NCBI GenBank assembly: GCA_026874595.1
Contig: CM049318.1
Span: forward strand, 38,155,956-38,219,955
DNA: 64,000 nt
Source of the DNA: Sipunculus nudus
Lineage: Eukaryota > Annelida > Sipuncula > Golfingiida > Sipunculidae
Direction: 5' to 3'
Numbering within the stretch: position 1 is the first letter of the stretch; every line of letters starts with the position of its first letter. The translations under genes and the position numbers were made by a program. The notes under the pieces are model-generated. The model saw only the letters and a list, made by a program, of their open reading frames with translations, did not search any database and was not told the origin of the DNA. Of this stretch, positions 12,615-24,002 are shown one piece after another.

Positions 12615-15398
12615 ACAACTAGTGACAGTAAGGGACCTGACATGGAGTCTCTCCCTGAGGGGCATACTGAAGGCACCATGGCCTAATTTGTATAAAGGGA
12701 CTCTCATTAACTCAGGATGAAGACTGTTGGCCCCCTTGGTACAAATCATATAACAGGCCATTAAACAGCAGCCTCATGTCCATGTGAGCAATCTATTGGT
12801 GTTTGCTAAACTCATCTATGATAGGTCACGATAGGGCTGTTTGCCATGACTTCTGAGGTCAGGTCAGGTAATGGTTCATTTGGTATAGTGACTTGGTTAA
12901 ATAGGTAGTTTTCTTTATTAAATTGCTGAATCTGCTAAGTGTGATGGGCCAGATACTGAATGTCTTCCATAAGTGCCTCCAGCAGCCTAATATACATAGT
13001 AGACGAGGAGGCCAGACTATGAGCGGACCAGACTACTCACACTCGGTGCTTTGTCTGCAGTATCTGCTCATGCAAGTGTAATAATCGAGAGCATTATGCA
13101 CGGGGAAAACAAAGCCTTGACGGACCAGAAAATACCGTCAATGAATTCTTAAGACATGCATACTGGCCGGAGAGGATATTGCACTCAGACGATATGAATA
13201 CTAGCAGTGAGCATGATTACTATATGGCTTAAACAAACATGGTGTTGATAATATGTTAAAAATTAAATGGTACTTAAAAAGAGCACTAGTGTGTCACAAA
13301 CACAAACAGTACAGACAATATGCTATAGTATAAAATGGTCTCTAGAGATGAAAATAGCACAAGCAAAACATGATGAAGACAAAATTATACAAACAAAAAG
13401 GTAAAGATAATTAATAGTACAGGCCATGGAAATTGTTATAAAATGGTAAAGACAAAATATGGAACTAATAAATTTGTTACAGCAAAATGTACAGACAAAA
13501 CTAGCACACAGAGTATAGAGGATTGATTCAGAGAAAAGGGTACAAAGACAGATTAAATACAGGTGTTAGGTTCAGACAAAAATGGCATGGACATGGCAGG
13601 TCAAGACAAAAATAATGCAGACAAATTCCTGAAAATAGCAAAGAAAAAGTTGATGCCAAAAATTGTTAAGACACAAATGACAATTTTCATAGACAGAAAA
13701 GGCAAAAAAAGGATAAACAACTGAAGTAAAAAGCAGATAAAAAATAGTGTATTTGCCGGCCTTTGAGGGGGCATCTATATTTATGAATACATGTTTCTCA
13801 AAGGTATGCTGTATCCTAAACATCTATATGAAAAAAAAATAATATTAAAAAAAAAAAAAACAACCAAATTCAGGGAGAAATACTTGAATTTTATACAAAA
13901 ATGTTTTAAAATCCACATAGTATCCACTTTGTTTTGAAAACCCCACAGTTACCATATGTCATTACACAGTATTCTTTCTTAGCTCTCAGGATAGGTGCAT
14001 GTCAAGGGCTCTCTTGTTTGTAACATATTAAGGTCGAACTGAAACCTGACTTGCACACTCTCGTGGGACAGTTCTGAGGCCCTCATCTTACTACCCTTCA
14101 GACAGAGAAACCCAACACAGACAAAACTCGACAGGTCCAATCACAGTAGCCTGTAATTACCCAGCTATACATGTGTTTCGGTCAGTCTTCATTCCTCTGG
14201 GTATCACAACTATTCCGGGCATGTTTGTTAAAGACAAATTGTTCTGTTTTCCGAATTTCCTTGGGAATCTCGTGTTCCTGCAGAGCATCATTTATGATTT
14301 GCCCGGTGTTACGGACATGCCTTGAATTAGAAATGAATATTGCAGATTTAGACAATCTTTTTATGATGTATCAGTGGATTTTGATTATATTTTATATGTT
14401 ATGATATTTCAGTATAATGTCAGTATGGTTCAAGAAATATATATGTGATCCTTTGTTTGCAAATTTCTCACATGTACCAAGAATCATTCTAATTGATGAC
14501 TGGCATTTTTAAATCCACATCTGTCTGTTTAATTACAGATAGCTAGTCTTGTATATTTATGAAGACTATATATATCTTTTGAAATGGGCATTGGTTACAC
14601 TTAAGCAATACAGTTACCAAATTTTGTCACATTTAATTTGCCTTTTTGTACATCTGTGTGCCAGTTAGGAATAGTGACTGATGATGACCTCTGGTGGAGA
14701 AGTTTGATATTTTTTCAAGCAGGTTGAGCTTGAAGCAGTGTGATAGTTTTCATTCTAACTCGAGAACTGGTGTTGGCATATGTACACTCACTAGTTGAGA
14801 GTCCATGTCAAAGCAGGAGCTGTGTGACTCATTTAAGATGTCCTTGGAAACTGTGTCCGTGCCTTAGCCCACAGGAGGTCCCCTATTTAAGTCATGCATA
14901 AAAGTGCTCTCTTTATATAACTGGCCTGTTTGTGTCAGATGCAGAGGTTTCCTTGCTATGTCAGTGTCTGATGGAACTGTTAACGCTTCCATTGATATTT
15001 CGTAACCAGCATCATTTATTGTTCGCCAGTCTGTGTGCTGCTTTATTTTTTCTTTGTTGCAGTTTGTGACTTTTTCATTCTTCTTCATATAAGCCACACT
15101 TCTGCTGTAATGGTTTTTCTTTAAAGGGCGTGATGTCAGTGACTTTGCAGTCATGTGTATTTAAGATTGTTTCTCTCATTTATTATTGAATTCCTTATTT
15201 TCTTTGTTTTCTGTTTTTGGTTGTTATAATTTGGGAGAATTTTCAGGAAATTCATGTAAAGTGTTTTAGTTTTTATATCTCTGTCTCAGTCTGATCTAAT
15301 TGTGAATGTGTCAGTGTCAATTGTTATGTCTGTTGTCATGATTGCATGAATGATAATTAAGTAATGTCAATATAAAACAAATATAATTTACACAGAAT
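12615..15398. other. Intron 1: A-rich sequence, no gene seen
   Basis: About 13260-13740 is A-rich with loosely recurring AGACAAAA words, possibly a decayed minisatellite. A long A run lies at about 13842-13860. No coding or RNA signal stands out. Confidence 0.5.
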
Positions 15399-16592
15399 CA
15401 GGGTTGGGGCCAGGTACATGTGACAGTACCTAGGTACAGGTACAGGTACTTAAAAAATGGCCAGGTACAGGTACAGGTACTGGTACAACATTTTTGGAAT
15501 GTACATAGGTACATGTACAGGTACTTTAGAAAGTACCTAGGTACAGGTAAAGGTACATTTAAAAAATATACGAACTAATGATAATTGCATTAAATTCATC
15601 TAGATATGCAATAATAAGTTATAATATAATGGCAGAATATATCATTAAAAGTATTAAATGATATCACTTCCTATGTCATCAGGAAAAATAAAGGCCTGGC
15701 AAATGTAAAGGATTGCCTTTAGTAAATGTGATAAATGAACGAAGCTGTTAAAGTTTACAAAGTTATTAATACAGAAAAATAAAACTTTCATAAAATGTCT
15801 ATATTTCAAATCAAGTTTTGAGTTCGGAGTAATGATTTAAAGTCAAAATTTCTGGGAGCACCACACTTAAGTAAAAAGGCTAAATAGCTTGACTGAAAGG
15901 GAAAATCTTACAATCAATTTTATAGATTAACTTCATGGCAATAATACATACAAATTTACAAGTAAGAATACACATGTTCATGGCAGAAAGGCACACTGAG
16001 GATGTTTGCAGCACCTGTATGTAATGCGTTAGCTGGGACTTTTTTCTGTTAAATGGGAAGTTCTGCTTTTGTTTGGCTTATGTTAAGAGTTCAGTGATAT
16101 AATATGTATTTTCTTTACTTCTACATTTATCCTATACCAATGTTCTTTATACACACTAGACAACAGGTATCTGCATAGGGCATAAAAGAAACACTGTCCA
16201 TATCCTTTGCTCTGTACCCTTTATATCTGATAAAGCCACAATAAACTTCCTGTGTAGAGGCTGGAGGTTGACCAGCTTGCTAGCCAGGTAGCTAGCTACA
16301 AAGGCAGCAGGGATGAATGCTTTTTAATTACCCCTGCCTAAGATAGCGAACTGCCCTGAAAGGGGTGAAAGCTTTGTACATGCAATTGACCCATACCGGT
16401 GTCCATTTCAAGTACCAGGGTCAAATTTGTACCTGCAGTACCTTATACCAGGTACAGGTACTTTAGTTCCAGGTACAGGTTCAGGTACAAGGTACTTCCT
16501 ACTCAAGACAGCCAGGTACAGGTACAGGTACTCTGAATTGTGTACCTAGGTACAGGTACAGGTTCAGGTACAAGTACCTGGCTCCAACCCTG
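15399..16592. mobile_element. Non-autonomous hAT-type DNA transposon, 1194 bp
   Basis: The ends are CAGGGTTGGGGCCAGGTAC and GTACCTGGCTCCAACCCTG, inverted repeats with one mismatch in 19 and a CAGGG start typical of hAT elements. The flanking octamers CACAGAAT (15391-15398) and CACAAAAT (16593-16600) match at 7 of 8 bases, as expected for a hAT 8-bp target duplication. Both ends carry dense GGTAC-containing repeats (CAGGTACAGGTAC) that could be transposase-binding sites. There is no transposase ORF; the middle is AT-rich and non-coding. Confidence 0.88.
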
Positions 16593-18584
16593 CACAAAAT
16601 AGCTTAGATTGAACTTTTATGTAATAAAGCCTCTGTCAAGTTAAACTGAAAACATCTTAACTTTGTTTTTAAAGCAATTTACAGCTGTTAGGTCAGAGAA
16701 TACCTTTGATTGAAGGATATTGCCTGTATCATCATGACCAAACCCTCTTTACAGACTTATTCACGTGATGTTGTTTTATGATTGTGGGCTCATTAATTTT
16801 GTCAGTACTTAATACTTGGACCTTGTTGAAGTGACAACTTAAGGGCAGATAAGAGTACTCAATCAGATACTGGTGTCCAAATATTCTTACCAAGAAGTGG
16901 AGTCTGAAATCAGGACTGAAGTCATTATGAAAGCAAAGCCAGCATTTTGAGTTATCTAAGTAGATTTTTATCATCTCCAACTATTCATAGGTAGGGACAT
17001 TTGTTTTCGCATTCTTCTTCTTCTTATAATTATTATTATTCTGTCACTTTTTACATCCAATTTCATTGATTCTTACTCAGGATATACCTTACTATAGTCC
17101 ATTTAATTTGACCCAGTGACCTTGACCTATTTTTCAAGGTCAAGGGTTCAAAAAATGTGATTATTTTCAGATTTTCAATGTTCATTTTCTTCTTATCTAT
17201 GAGGGTAACAGACAAATGGATAAAATGCCATTATAAAATGCGGTTCCCAATATTTCTTTGGCTTTATTTTTTTAATTCACTCATGCAGAACCATATGAGA
17301 CAGTAGACTCAGCATTTTTTCAGTTAGGCTTTGTTTTTGGATAAACCATTTCACATGAAAGTTCAAACTATAATAGATATGTGTCATTAACAATTTCGGA
17401 GTGCAGTGGCAGGTTTGGTGGCAATATCTTTTACAGTTATTTATTAATTTGCAAATTAATAAAATGTGACATCAGCATTTCCAGCTCATCAATGAAAACT
17501 CAAGAAAGAATGACCAAATTTCAATTTGGTTTTACAGAACTTTAGTTCTTCAAACTATTAGAGTTAGATAAAAGATCAGTGGGAGAATTGGGTGTAGTGG
17601 GGTGATGGGAGGGTGGGGGTGGGGGGGGGGGGGGATAGATGGAGATCCCTGACTATTGTATGGTAGTTCCAGAAGTCTTGTTTATTAATTATCCCCATAA
17701 TCTGATTTGTTTCTTTGTAATGAAAATGCAGTGTTACAGCTGATGTGCCTTTACATACATTAATTATCAGGTCCAATGTATAAACTCATTGTGTAGATAA
17801 TCTTTATTTTAAATGAGTAGCACATGTGTAATAAAAAAATGCTGTACAATTCCTATTCTGTGATATTATCACTATACATGCAGATCTAAGTCAGTCATAG
17901 TAACCAGTACTACCAATCTGAGTCAATGAATGCAAGGTAATGCCTAGCCCTAGCTCCTGTGCTCTCTGCCTACACTATGCTGTGCGAGAGCCCTAAAAGA
18001 TGGTTTGAGAAAACTTTCCCCTTGGCAAGAAAAATTATTATATTTCAGCTAAAAGTGTTGTATTCATTATTAAAGATATTACATCAGATGCATATGTAAC
18101 ATACAACTTTGAAAGTGTTTTCCACTTTAAATGTAAATTAGAAGAATAAATTGTTCTTACAAGCATTGATAAGTGGCGAACCATGTCTGCTCTAGGTTTT
18201 ACCTCAGCTTAGGTGGTCCAGCAGCCACCTGATAAAAAATTGTTACAATGTATCAACTGCCAGGGGTACAGCTTTGTCAGAAAAGTTCACTCAGGTCATT
18301 GTTTCAGTTTCTTAGACAGTTTCAAGCGTCAGGGTTGCTATGTCTTAAAAGTAAATAAATTACTATTTCTGCCTTAGATTACATAAGTTTCCCTGCCATA
18401 AACTCAATATTTGATTTGCACAATTTTTCTCGGCAAAGGTGTTCTTGCGTTTTCATAAAGCTTTTTATGCGGTTGTATCCAGGATCCAGGATGCGTTCGC
18501 TGCATATAATGCAGTTCGGTAATGCCTATCACTTTGGCACTATGGAAGCTTGATTGAATGAGAAGTGACAAAGATCATGAGATA
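16593..18584. other. Intron 1 segment with an AGGTCA-type inverted repeat
   Basis: Holds CCTTGACCT (17120-17128) facing AGGTCAAGG (17137-17145), a G14 run at about 17621-17634 and otherwise featureless AT-rich DNA. Confidence 0.5.
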
Positions 18585-19211
18585 GGTACTTGTATAAATC
18601 CTATTTCTGAGCAGGTATTAGCCAAATCTGTTTAAAGTCAGACAGGATATGTGTATCAGCTTGTGACAGTTAAGTGATACTCCAGTAAGCTCTTGATAAT
18701 ACTCGGGCAGTATAGATGTTTGCAAAGGGGTCTTACATGAGTCCTCCTAAAACTATCATATTGCTCACATTATCCTGGATTAAGTAAGGCATCTGAAAGT
18801 TCCTTGTTGTAATCCCTGATGTTATAATGTTGATATCTCTGAAAGATCTATATGAGTTTTCTGGAAATCAATATTAACTAATAATATGTGCAGGTACTTG
18901 TATTAAATCCAGTTTCTGAGCAGGTATTAACCATAAATCAGACAGGATATATGAGTGTATCAGCTTGTGACAGTTCAGTGTTACTCCAGTAAGCTCTTGA
19001 TGATTATTAATACTCTGGCAATGTACACCATTATGGTTTAGATGTCTGCAAAGGGTTCTTACACGAGTCCTCCATAAACTATCCTATTTCACACAATATC
19101 CTGGATTTAATAAGGCTTCTGAAAGATCCTTGTTGTAACCCCTGATGTTTTTATGTTGATATTTCTGAAAGATCTATACGAGTTCACTGGAAATCAATAT
19201 TAACTAATAAT
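18585..19211. repeat. Diverged ~300-bp tandem duplication
   Basis: Copy 1 (18585-18885) and copy 2 (18893-19211) share, in order, GGTACTTGTAT, TTTCTGAGCAGGTATTA, GACAGGATAT, CAGCTTGTGACAGTT, ACTCCAGTAAGCTCTTGAT, GAGTCCTCC, GAAAGATCTATA and GGAAATCAATATTAACTAAT. They differ by substitutions and a ~20-bp insertion in copy 2. Confidence 0.9.
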
Positions 19212-20351
19212 GAACACCCATGTTATCATGGATTTAATTTTAATTACACCTTTACCATATGATTTGCTCTTGTAAAGACCAATGCGGGCCTGGTTCGGGG
19301 AATTCACACCTCTTTTATTGATCAGAGTTTGTCATTTGCAAAAGCAATTGCAATTGAAATTCTTTTTATACTGGCTGAAAGTGCAAAAGTTATCAGTGAT
19401 CTGAATATAATCATATTTGAGCTCATTGTTTACTGGGATTAATCATTTTGATACCGCCATCCACTCCATCCACTTAAATCAAATCTGTTATTTCATGCAT
19501 TTTATACTAATTAACATGATGATAACTTATCCATGTTTTATTAACTTATCTATGTTTTATTAAGTGTCTTAAATCCTTTAGAACTTCTTTTTTTTATCAC
19601 AAATATGAACTCCAATTCCTTCTTTAATAAATTGGAATATTCAGTAATTTTCCAATTTTAGGCCAATCCAGAATCCTCATATTAAGAACTGAACTGTAAG
19701 TTCATTAAGCATTGCTCAGCTCCTGGTCCGTGGCTACATACATGTACAGACCTGGATCTAAATTTCAAGCTTATATTTTCTTCATTCAGACAGCCTCTAC
19801 TCATAAATACGAAGCTTATATAGATATAAGTTGTAAGTTGATTGACATGTCTAGACTAGGTTATGGGGGGTTCTTAGGTCCCAGACAGTACTTTAGACAG
19901 TTAAAGGCCAAGTTCTGTCTGGAATATGTTTTATAATTAATCTACTTCTAATGTATCTTCAGTGTAATGTAATTAATATAGTGTAGATCTGAGCCTTCTG
20001 GAGAAATTGTCTATCACACCAGTCTGGGCTCATGAATTATTCAGTTATGAAATAACCTGAAAAGTGACTCAATTATTTACTCAGTTAATTTAATTATTCA
20101 GACTTTTTTTCAGTTGTATTACTATAATTGAACTATATGGTAATTGCTTGCAATATTTAATATCAGGTATGGGTCTTGGCTATTGTGGGTAAATGTTCTA
20201 TTGTTATTTGTATTGCTATTACCATTACTAAAAATCCTGATGTTACTGTTATTGGCATATTACCCATTCTTGTATTGGGACAGGTTGGCATTGTGAGGGA
20301 AGGGTTTTTCCATGGGGCAAGTTAACATTGACTGAGTTAACTGCATGGGAT
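19212..20351. other. Intron 1 segment, nothing recognised
   Basis: AT-rich sequence with no repeat family, RNA gene or supported ORF that I can identify. Confidence 0.5.
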
Positions 20352-21095
20352 AGTGTCTGACAAAATTTTGCATGTTTATACATCTTTAAATTGAATAGCT
20401 TTCTCGATTTTGTGACAGGTGGCGCAACCTACATTTATGTATACGCTGCAGACTTTCAGGCTTATATCTCAGGAGACTGGTTTGACATATCTCCCTGAAA
20501 TTTTGCATGTGTATAGATCTCATCATACACAAAATTGGTGGCGCCACCTGCCACCATTTTTGCACCGTGTCTGTCTGTTTGTCTGCCATGGGCTAAAATC
20601 ACTCATATCTCAGTAGTGGTTTGACTTATCTGCCTAAAATTTTGCATGTCTATACATCTTGGATAGCTTTCTCGATTTTGTGGCAGGTGGTGCCACCTAC
20701 ATTTATGTATCAATGCAGATATTCAGGCTTATATTTCAGGAATGGTTTGACATATCCCCCTGAAATTTGGCATGTTTATAGATCTCACATAGCTCTTAAT
20801 CAAACACAAAATTGGTGGCTCCACCTGCCACCATTTTTGCACAGTGTCCGTCTGTTTGTCTGCCGTGGGCTAAAATCACTCATATCTCAGCAGTGGTTTG
20901 ACTTATCTGCCTAAAAAATTTTGCATGTTTATACATCTTGGACCGCTTTCTAGATTTTGTGGTAGGTGGTGCAACCTACATACACATTTCGGCTGCAGAC
21001 ATCCAGGCTATTGGATCCTCAATCCATGCCTCACTTCACCCGTCCCACTCTGATTTTGGTGGATACACGTAGTCGCTTGTTGACTACCTTATTTG
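20352..21095 (+). mobile_element. 5'-truncated copy of the 280-bp-unit hairpin-ended element (two units)
   Basis: Starts inside a unit (AAAATTTTGCATGTTTATACATC). It has two repeats 278 bp apart anchored on GGTGGCGCCACC-type sites (20536, 20814), and ends with the family tail CGGATACACGTAGTCG-like text and hairpin GTAGTCG-CTTGT-TGACTAC near 21070-21090. It lacks the 5' hairpin present in the copies at 55.1 and 61.6 kb and has no CTAG at the end. Short ORFs recur because the sequence repeats. Confidence 0.75.
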
Positions 21096-22174
21096 TTTAA
21101 TTGTTTCTTGTTCTAAGTGTTTAGTACTTGCATTGTTCATATACATGTTACACATGTTCATGAAAAGTAATGGTCCAGCATTGAAGCATTATACCTGGTG
21201 TAATCTCATTGCGCAGGTTCACATTAGTCCTGTAGACCTTGTTAAAGTTTTACCTGCACAATTTTGAAAAATTTCATATACTGGTATTTTGTCTCAACCA
21301 GTAAATTAAAAAAATTGCCTGCTCACTCCAAGAGTCTGTAGAATGATTCACTTTGTTGTGATGGAATTTTATTCTACATTGATTCTTTAAAGAAGTGATT
21401 TGTCCCGGCCACAATGTTAGAGCATATTTTCATGAGCCAAGCAGTCTTGTGTAGAGAAAACAAAGGCATGGCCTTGGGCTACTGACTGCCACATTGTGTG
21501 TGACAAAGTTCTCTGAGTTAGCTGCATTAAAATAACTTCCCATCAGGAATGGAGTCACTGTCACATAATAAGACATGGGGGAATTAAATGGACGTGCTTT
21601 TTAATATAATGACAGCTATCTTGTATGAAAGGTAATGGAGGCTCAGGTGGAAAATAGCACCATGGGAAAGATCAAAGGAACTGGATGCGGTTATAAAATC
21701 GGTAACTTGAGAGCCAAGTTATTGTAAACTGGGTGGGTGATCCTCGCATATCATTGAGAGAGCCTGACACCCAGGGCATATTTCTACAAAGAGAATGCAG
21801 CCTCTGTACCAAAATACTGATCGATACTCACTCCATTTGCATCTGTACCAGTCATCCTCTATTACTATTATAAGGCTTCCTTTTATGGAACTCCTGAAGG
21901 GGGTGACTTAACATTAACGAGGGAGGTGGTGTGAGGTCAACTTTCTTTGTGCAGGATGAATTCTGAATAAATTTGCATAAATGCTCTTCTTTAGATTGTT
22001 TTTTCACTGTTTTGCACATTCTTTCATATCTATATTTTTTTCACTGTTTTGCACATTCTTTCATATCTATATAATATGTCTTGCATACTCTTGAATATTA
22101 TTACTTATTTTACATTGTTACAAAGTGATTGATTTTAAGACTGACTTGACGTTAAACCAAGCCTGCTTGTCCCA
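21096..22174. other. Intron 1 segment with a 36-bp tandem duplication
   Basis: A ~36-bp unit containing TTTTTCACTGTTTTGCACAT occurs twice at about 21999-22070. No other structure was seen. Confidence 0.6.
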
Positions 22175-22262
22175 GGGGGAGGACATAGCCTAGAGGTTTA
22201 GACATTGAACTACAGAGGAAAATGTCCCTGGTTCAAATCCCACCAGACCCTCATAATGATAA
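22175..22262 (+). mobile_element. tRNA-derived SINE head
   Basis: A box TAGCCTAGAGG (22186-22196) fits TRGYNNANNNG, and B box GGTTCAAATCC (22230-22240) fits GGTTCRANTCC exactly. The spacing is tRNA-like but the flanks do not fold as an intact tRNA. The upstream GACGTTAAACCA resembles a SINE tail, so two SINE copies may abut here. Confidence 0.7.
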
Positions 22263-23160
22263 AATCCTGATGGAACCTCTTAGGTGCACACTAATGGCTC
22301 AATGGCAGGTTATGACTTATTATTTATTCCTTGCATATAAGATATGATATGCTGCAGCTATAATAATTACATATCATTCTGGTTCTTGTGTGGGTTCCTT
22401 CATCTTCTCTTAGTGTACAGTACCACCACAACAGGCAATGGACTTATCCTTAAGATAAAAACTCTTGTCAGGCCCCCATTTGAAACATGGCAGAACCTTA
22501 CACTGGATACATACCAGCGGTGGCAGGAAGACCTTTTACATGACATTGTGGTTGATTTTGAATTAGGAGGTTTATCCCTCTGCTACTACCTTAGTTTTAG
22601 CCCCTGAAGTTGACATTACGCTCATGTCTTACATGAACTCCTACTTCATTCTGCAGACAGAACAGCTTACCAGTCTTTGCACTTTATGTTGGAGAATTTA
22701 ACAGTTACATATATGCATAAACATGTATGCACATGTGTCTGGTAACCTTAAAGCAAACATACCTATTAATTAAATACACAATATTTGCACCTTTTAGATA
22801 AAATTTGCTTAATCTCTCAGTAGCACACAGGATAAATTACCAAGAAGTGTTAAAATGCTGCTTGAAGGATCCTCAAACAAGTCAACTGACCCTTATCAGT
22901 CAGTAACAAGGTAGATAATTTATCAGTAAACTACTCAAGTGGCACTTTAGTTAATGGTATATCTGTTAAGCAACAGGTATTTATCTGGAGTTAACAACTC
23001 ATCATATCATTATCTATCAGTTACTGATCTTGAGTGCACAGCTATCAAGTAGCGAGGTGTTAGTAAGGTTAAAGTGGATAACATGCAATATAATGATATT
23101 TTAACACCTCTTCTATGGCAGCTGGTGTAATAAGTGATGTGTTAATAATCGTATTTATAC
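22263..23160. other. Intron 1 segment, nothing recognised
   Basis: AT-rich, with an 87-codon open frame at 22344-22607 lacking any recognisable motif. Confidence 0.45.
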
Positions 23161-23445
23161 CGGCTTCTGTGGCTCAGGGGTAGAGCACAGGTCTCAAAGC
23201 CAGGAGGTTGTGAGTTCGAATCCCAGCCGAGGCTGTGAGATTTTTCACGGTCGGCCCCCACCCAGGGTGAGTGCTCTGCAGGATTAATGGGAAGGCCCTG
23301 CCCAACGGCCGTGTTTCACTCACAAATGAGTGCGCCTTTCGGGGGTTCCTCAGTGGTATGACCCAGCAATAGGGACGATTACGCAACCAGGGCCCACAGA
23401 TATGGTAGTCACCGGGTCTGGTTGACGCCAGGATATAAAATGAGA
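23161..23445 (+). mobile_element. tRNA-derived SINE with long body
   Basis: A box TGGCTCAGGGG (23170-23180) fits the consensus exactly, and B box AGTTCGAATCC (23213-23223) has one mismatch. D-arm-like pairing (GGCTC/GAGC) is retained. The body (GTCGGCCCCCACCCAGGGTG..., GAGTGCGCCTTTCGGGGG..., GTCACCGGGTCTGGTTGACG) is GC-richer than its surroundings. It is a family distinct from the SINE at 1.75 kb. Confidence 0.8.
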
Positions 23446-24002
23446 GGAAGCGTGTGATACTGCCCTGTCATGTAGACCGAAAACGGAACAGATTTCTGCA
23501 GATGTACATATACGTAGTTAAGTTAGCATTAACAAAATGGAGGCGGTTACCTCCACCAAAAAAAAAAATGATCTTAGTTCTTATGCAAATGCAAGTACCT
23601 TTATTGCCTTTAAATAAAATATATTTTTTACTGACATTCTAAGCTGTTAATTTATCTGCCGTACATCTGCTGCCTTTTAATATTAAATTTTACACAAAGG
23701 TAGAATATTTTTATGTACATCTATTTAAGAAATTTAAACTGATCATTTGATATAATTTATCAATATCACACATTGTTTATTTCTGTCAATAAAATCAGGC
23801 TGTCAGTGAACATCTTTATCCTTTTCACATGGCAGCATTCCCCCTAACCATTTTGGTCAATGTGGATTGCAGAAATGGTGTCAAGTGCAGTTAACACCAG
23901 TTAATCACATGAAACAACAGACCACATGCATGATGTTACTTAATTGTACATGACGTGGTGGAAGATGTTACGCTCACTTTGATCAAATCAGATTTAATTC
24001 AC
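23446..24002. other. Intron 1 segment, nothing recognised
   Basis: AT-rich sequence between the SINE and the next repeat element; an A-run at about 23559-23568. Confidence 0.45.

Noticed and set aside
23161-23235. Possible tRNA gene with good A box and near-perfect B box
   Set aside because: The acceptor and anticodon arms do not fold properly and a long SINE body follows, so it is a tRNA-derived SINE head.
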